Assembly: GCA_021298195.1 (NCBI GenBank)
Contig: JAJTEQ010000010.1
Location: 1-56,175 of the forward strand
Reading direction: 5' to 3'
DNA length: 56,175 nucleotides
From: Ilumatobacteraceae bacterium
GTDB lineage: Bacteria > Actinomycetota > Acidimicrobiia > Acidimicrobiales > Ilumatobacteraceae
Shown here in pieces: positions 54,999-56,175 of the stretch. Every line of letters starts with the position of its first letter. The stretch's first letter is position 1. Made by a program: the position numbers and the translations under genes. Under the pieces are notes generated by a model that did no database searches, had not been told where the DNA came from, and saw only the letters and a program-made list of their open reading frames with translations.

Positions 54999-55442
54999 TC
55001 AGTCCGCCAACACCTCGAAGGTCAAGATGACCCGGCCGGATTCGTGGTCCTCCAACTCGAACACGCCCAACTTGTCGGCCACGAACTCGAAGACGACGTC
55101 GTCTCCGGTCAACTCGATGTCGTAACCGTGAAGATGGAACTCGCGTTCCTCCTCGCTCACGATGCGGATTCGAGTGGGTGATCCGACCACTGCCGACGCC
55201 ACCACGGGAGCGTCGGCCTCGACATCGATCTCGATGTTGGTCGACAGCGTGGGGGGCGTTCCCGACTCGGGTTCGTCCTTCGACGCCGTGCTCGTGGGCG
55301 GCATGGTGTTCACCGGATCCGTGGGTGTGGCCGCCACTTGCTCCGTCGACGGCGGCAACGTCGGGGACTCCGACGACTCCGTCGACGAGCAACCGACGAG
55401 CACCGCCGACGCGAGAACGAAAACACCGACCGAACGATTCAT
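54999..55442 (-). CDS. Cupredoxin-like lipoprotein without copper Cys
   Basis: 147 aa. Lipobox LVGC (Cys18), then a 50-residue Ser/Thr/Pro linker and a small beta-sandwich with EREFHLHGYDIELTGDDVVFEFVADKLGVFELEDHESGRVILTFEVL. This is the pattern of cupredoxin-like domains in exported actinobacterial proteins. His103, His105 and His133 remain, but the type-1 copper Cys is absent from the mature domain, so it is not a normal blue-copper site. It converges on the CocE-type gene and diverges from the alkylsulfatase gene. Confidence 0.78.
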   Translation of the reverse strand: MNRSVGVFVLASAVLVGCSSTESSESPTLPPSTEQVAATPTDPVNTMPPTSTASKDEPESGTPPTLSTNIEIDVEADAPVVASAVVGSPTRIRIVSEEEREFHLHGYDIELTGDDVVFEFVADKLGVFELEDHESGRVILTFEVLAD

Positions 55443-55495
55443 GGGGCCATCTTGGCACAGCCCCGTTTCGGAGGGACGCGATCTAGCATGACCGC

Positions 55496-56175
55496 ATGAC
55501 CGAACGCGCTTCCGCCACCACCCACACGGTGGCCGCCAACAATCGTCTGTCCGATCGCCTTCCGTGGGCCGACGACTCCGATTTCGAGAGAGCGCGCAAG
55601 GGCCTCATCGCCCAGCACGACGGACCCATCCTGAACGAACGTCCCGGAGGCTTGGTGGGAGTCAGTTGGGACACCGCGAACTTCGCATTCATCCACGGCG
55701 ACGCGCCCGCCAGCGTGAACCCGTCGTTGTGGCGACAGGCGAAGCTGAACGCCGAACACGGCCTGTACGAGGTTCGCGAAGGCGTGTACCAAGTTCGCGG
55801 ATACGACACCGCCGTCGTCAGTTTCGTCGCCACGAAGTCGGGCTGGCTGGTCATCGACCCCCTCACCACCACCGAGACGGCGCGCGCCGCCAAGGCCCTC
55901 GTCGACGCGCATCTCGGAGTTCGCGACGTGGTGGCCGTCGCCTACACCCATTCGCACATCGATCACTACGGGGGCATCCTCGGAATCGTCGACCAACGAC
56001 GCATCGACGATGGTCAATGCATCGTGATCGCACCCGATGGTTTCCTGCACGCCGCGGTCTCCGAGAATGTCGTGGCCCAGGCCGCCATGGGTCGACGCGC
56101 CACCTGGCAGTACGGAATGACCTTGCCGTGGGACGAGCACGGTCACGTCGACCAGGGCTTGTCGAAGGGCGTTCC
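55496..56175 (+). CDS. Alkyl sulfatase (SdsA1/BDS1-like metallo-beta-lactamase fold), 3'-truncated by window edge
   Basis: 226 residues are visible. The frame is open to the window end. The N-terminal DDSDFERARKGLIAQHDGPILNERPGGLVGVSWDTANFAFI and the zinc motif THSHIDHYGG (151-160, HxHxDH) are typical of class III alkylsulfatases, which cleave SDS-like alkyl sulfates; the full enzyme is about 600-660 aa with a C-terminal SCP2-like domain that lies outside the window. No signal peptide is seen at this start, so it may be cytoplasmic. TAGCAT (55484-55489) lies 6 nt before the ATG, again suggesting a leaderless mRNA. Confidence 0.9.
   Translation, partial: MTERASATTHTVAANNRLSDRLPWADDSDFERARKGLIAQHDGPILNERPGGLVGVSWDTANFAFIHGDAPASVNPSLWRQAKLNAEHGLYEVREGVYQVRGYDTAVVSFVATKSGWLVIDPLTTTETARAAKALVDAHLGVRDVVAVAYTHSHIDHYGGILGIVDQRRIDDGQCIVIAPDGFLHAAVSENVVAQAAMGRRATWQYGMTLPWDEHGHVDQGLSKGV

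Overview
The window is GC-rich and densely coded, and it reads as a chromosomal segment of an actinobacterium, most likely class Acidimicrobiia (Ilumatobacter-like). The evidence is a WhiB regulator, a PafB/PafC pair, coenzyme F420 genes (cofC, cofD, cofE), actinobacterial families (DUF3499, DUF5719, TIGR03084, PIN-PhoH), a lysine/alanine/proline-only DNA-binding-type protein, and Thr-rich low-complexity tails on exported proteins. I see no rRNA, tRNA, CRISPR array, transposase, phage gene or integrase. It looks like core chromosome rather than an island.

Layout. (1) 1-7372, minus strand: DUF3499, CPBP protease, a large PTPS-related membrane protein, phosphomannomutase, Trm112-like protein, adenosylhomocysteinase, and a YczE-like membrane protein cut by the window edge. 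(2) 7487-9454, plus: ftsH, leaderless. (3) 9455-14654, minus: a chain overlapping by 4 bp at each junction (large GT2/membrane protein, DUF5719 protein, membrane-anchored thioredoxin). (4) 14690-20898: flippase-like protein, GDP-mannose 4,6-dehydratase, a GT4 glycosyltransferase, cofD, cofE, and a convergent SDR protein that has lost its catalytic residues. (5) 20902-29424, minus: mannose-1-phosphate guanylyltransferase-type enzyme, a His-rich membrane protein, three chained GT4 genes, a secernin-type C69 hydrolase, an unknown 430-aa protein and gpsA. (6) 29501-32023: cofC with a PIG-L deacetylase, a TIGR03084 protein, and the Lys-rich histone-like gene behind a strong terminator. (7) 32024-38653: an AT-rich control region, PIN-PhoH, whiB with a structured leader, a DnaQ-like exonuclease, pafC, pafB and pgi. 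(8) 38711-44971: RarD-like permease, a small lipoprotein, and a complete liv-type ABC transporter (livG, F, H, M, K). (9) 45076-56175: DUF305 protein, zinc metallopeptidase lipoprotein, L,D-transpeptidase, DPM1-like GT2, small membrane protein, dual-specificity phosphatase, argG, M20 peptidase, CocE-type hydrolase, a cupredoxin-like lipoprotein and the start of an alkylsulfatase.

How the genes fit together. Phosphomannomutase, the guanylyltransferase, GDP-mannose dehydratase, pgi, the flippase-like protein and six glycosyltransferases suggest export and assembly of a mannose/deoxyhexose-containing envelope glycan. The side-by-side placement of manB, DUF3499, a WbbL-like GT, cofD/cofE and a sugar nucleotidyltransferase recalls the Mycobacterium tuberculosis sahH-manB-whiB2-fbiA/fbiB-manC-wbbL neighbourhood, but rearranged and with insertions. 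Many genes have a TAnnnT box 6-9 nt before the start codon and no ribosome-binding site, so leaderless transcription is probably common.

No defence or mobile system is evident. The most unusual items are: a 28-nt-arm nested inverted repeat at the argG/M20 junction that supplies the C-terminus of the peptidase; a strong whiB promoter followed by a 12-bp hairpin with a six-cytosine loop; the catalytically dead SDR; a possible small ORF coupled to the PIN-PhoH gene; the free-standing histone-like tail; and an uncharacterised HWH/HSH-motif membrane protein.
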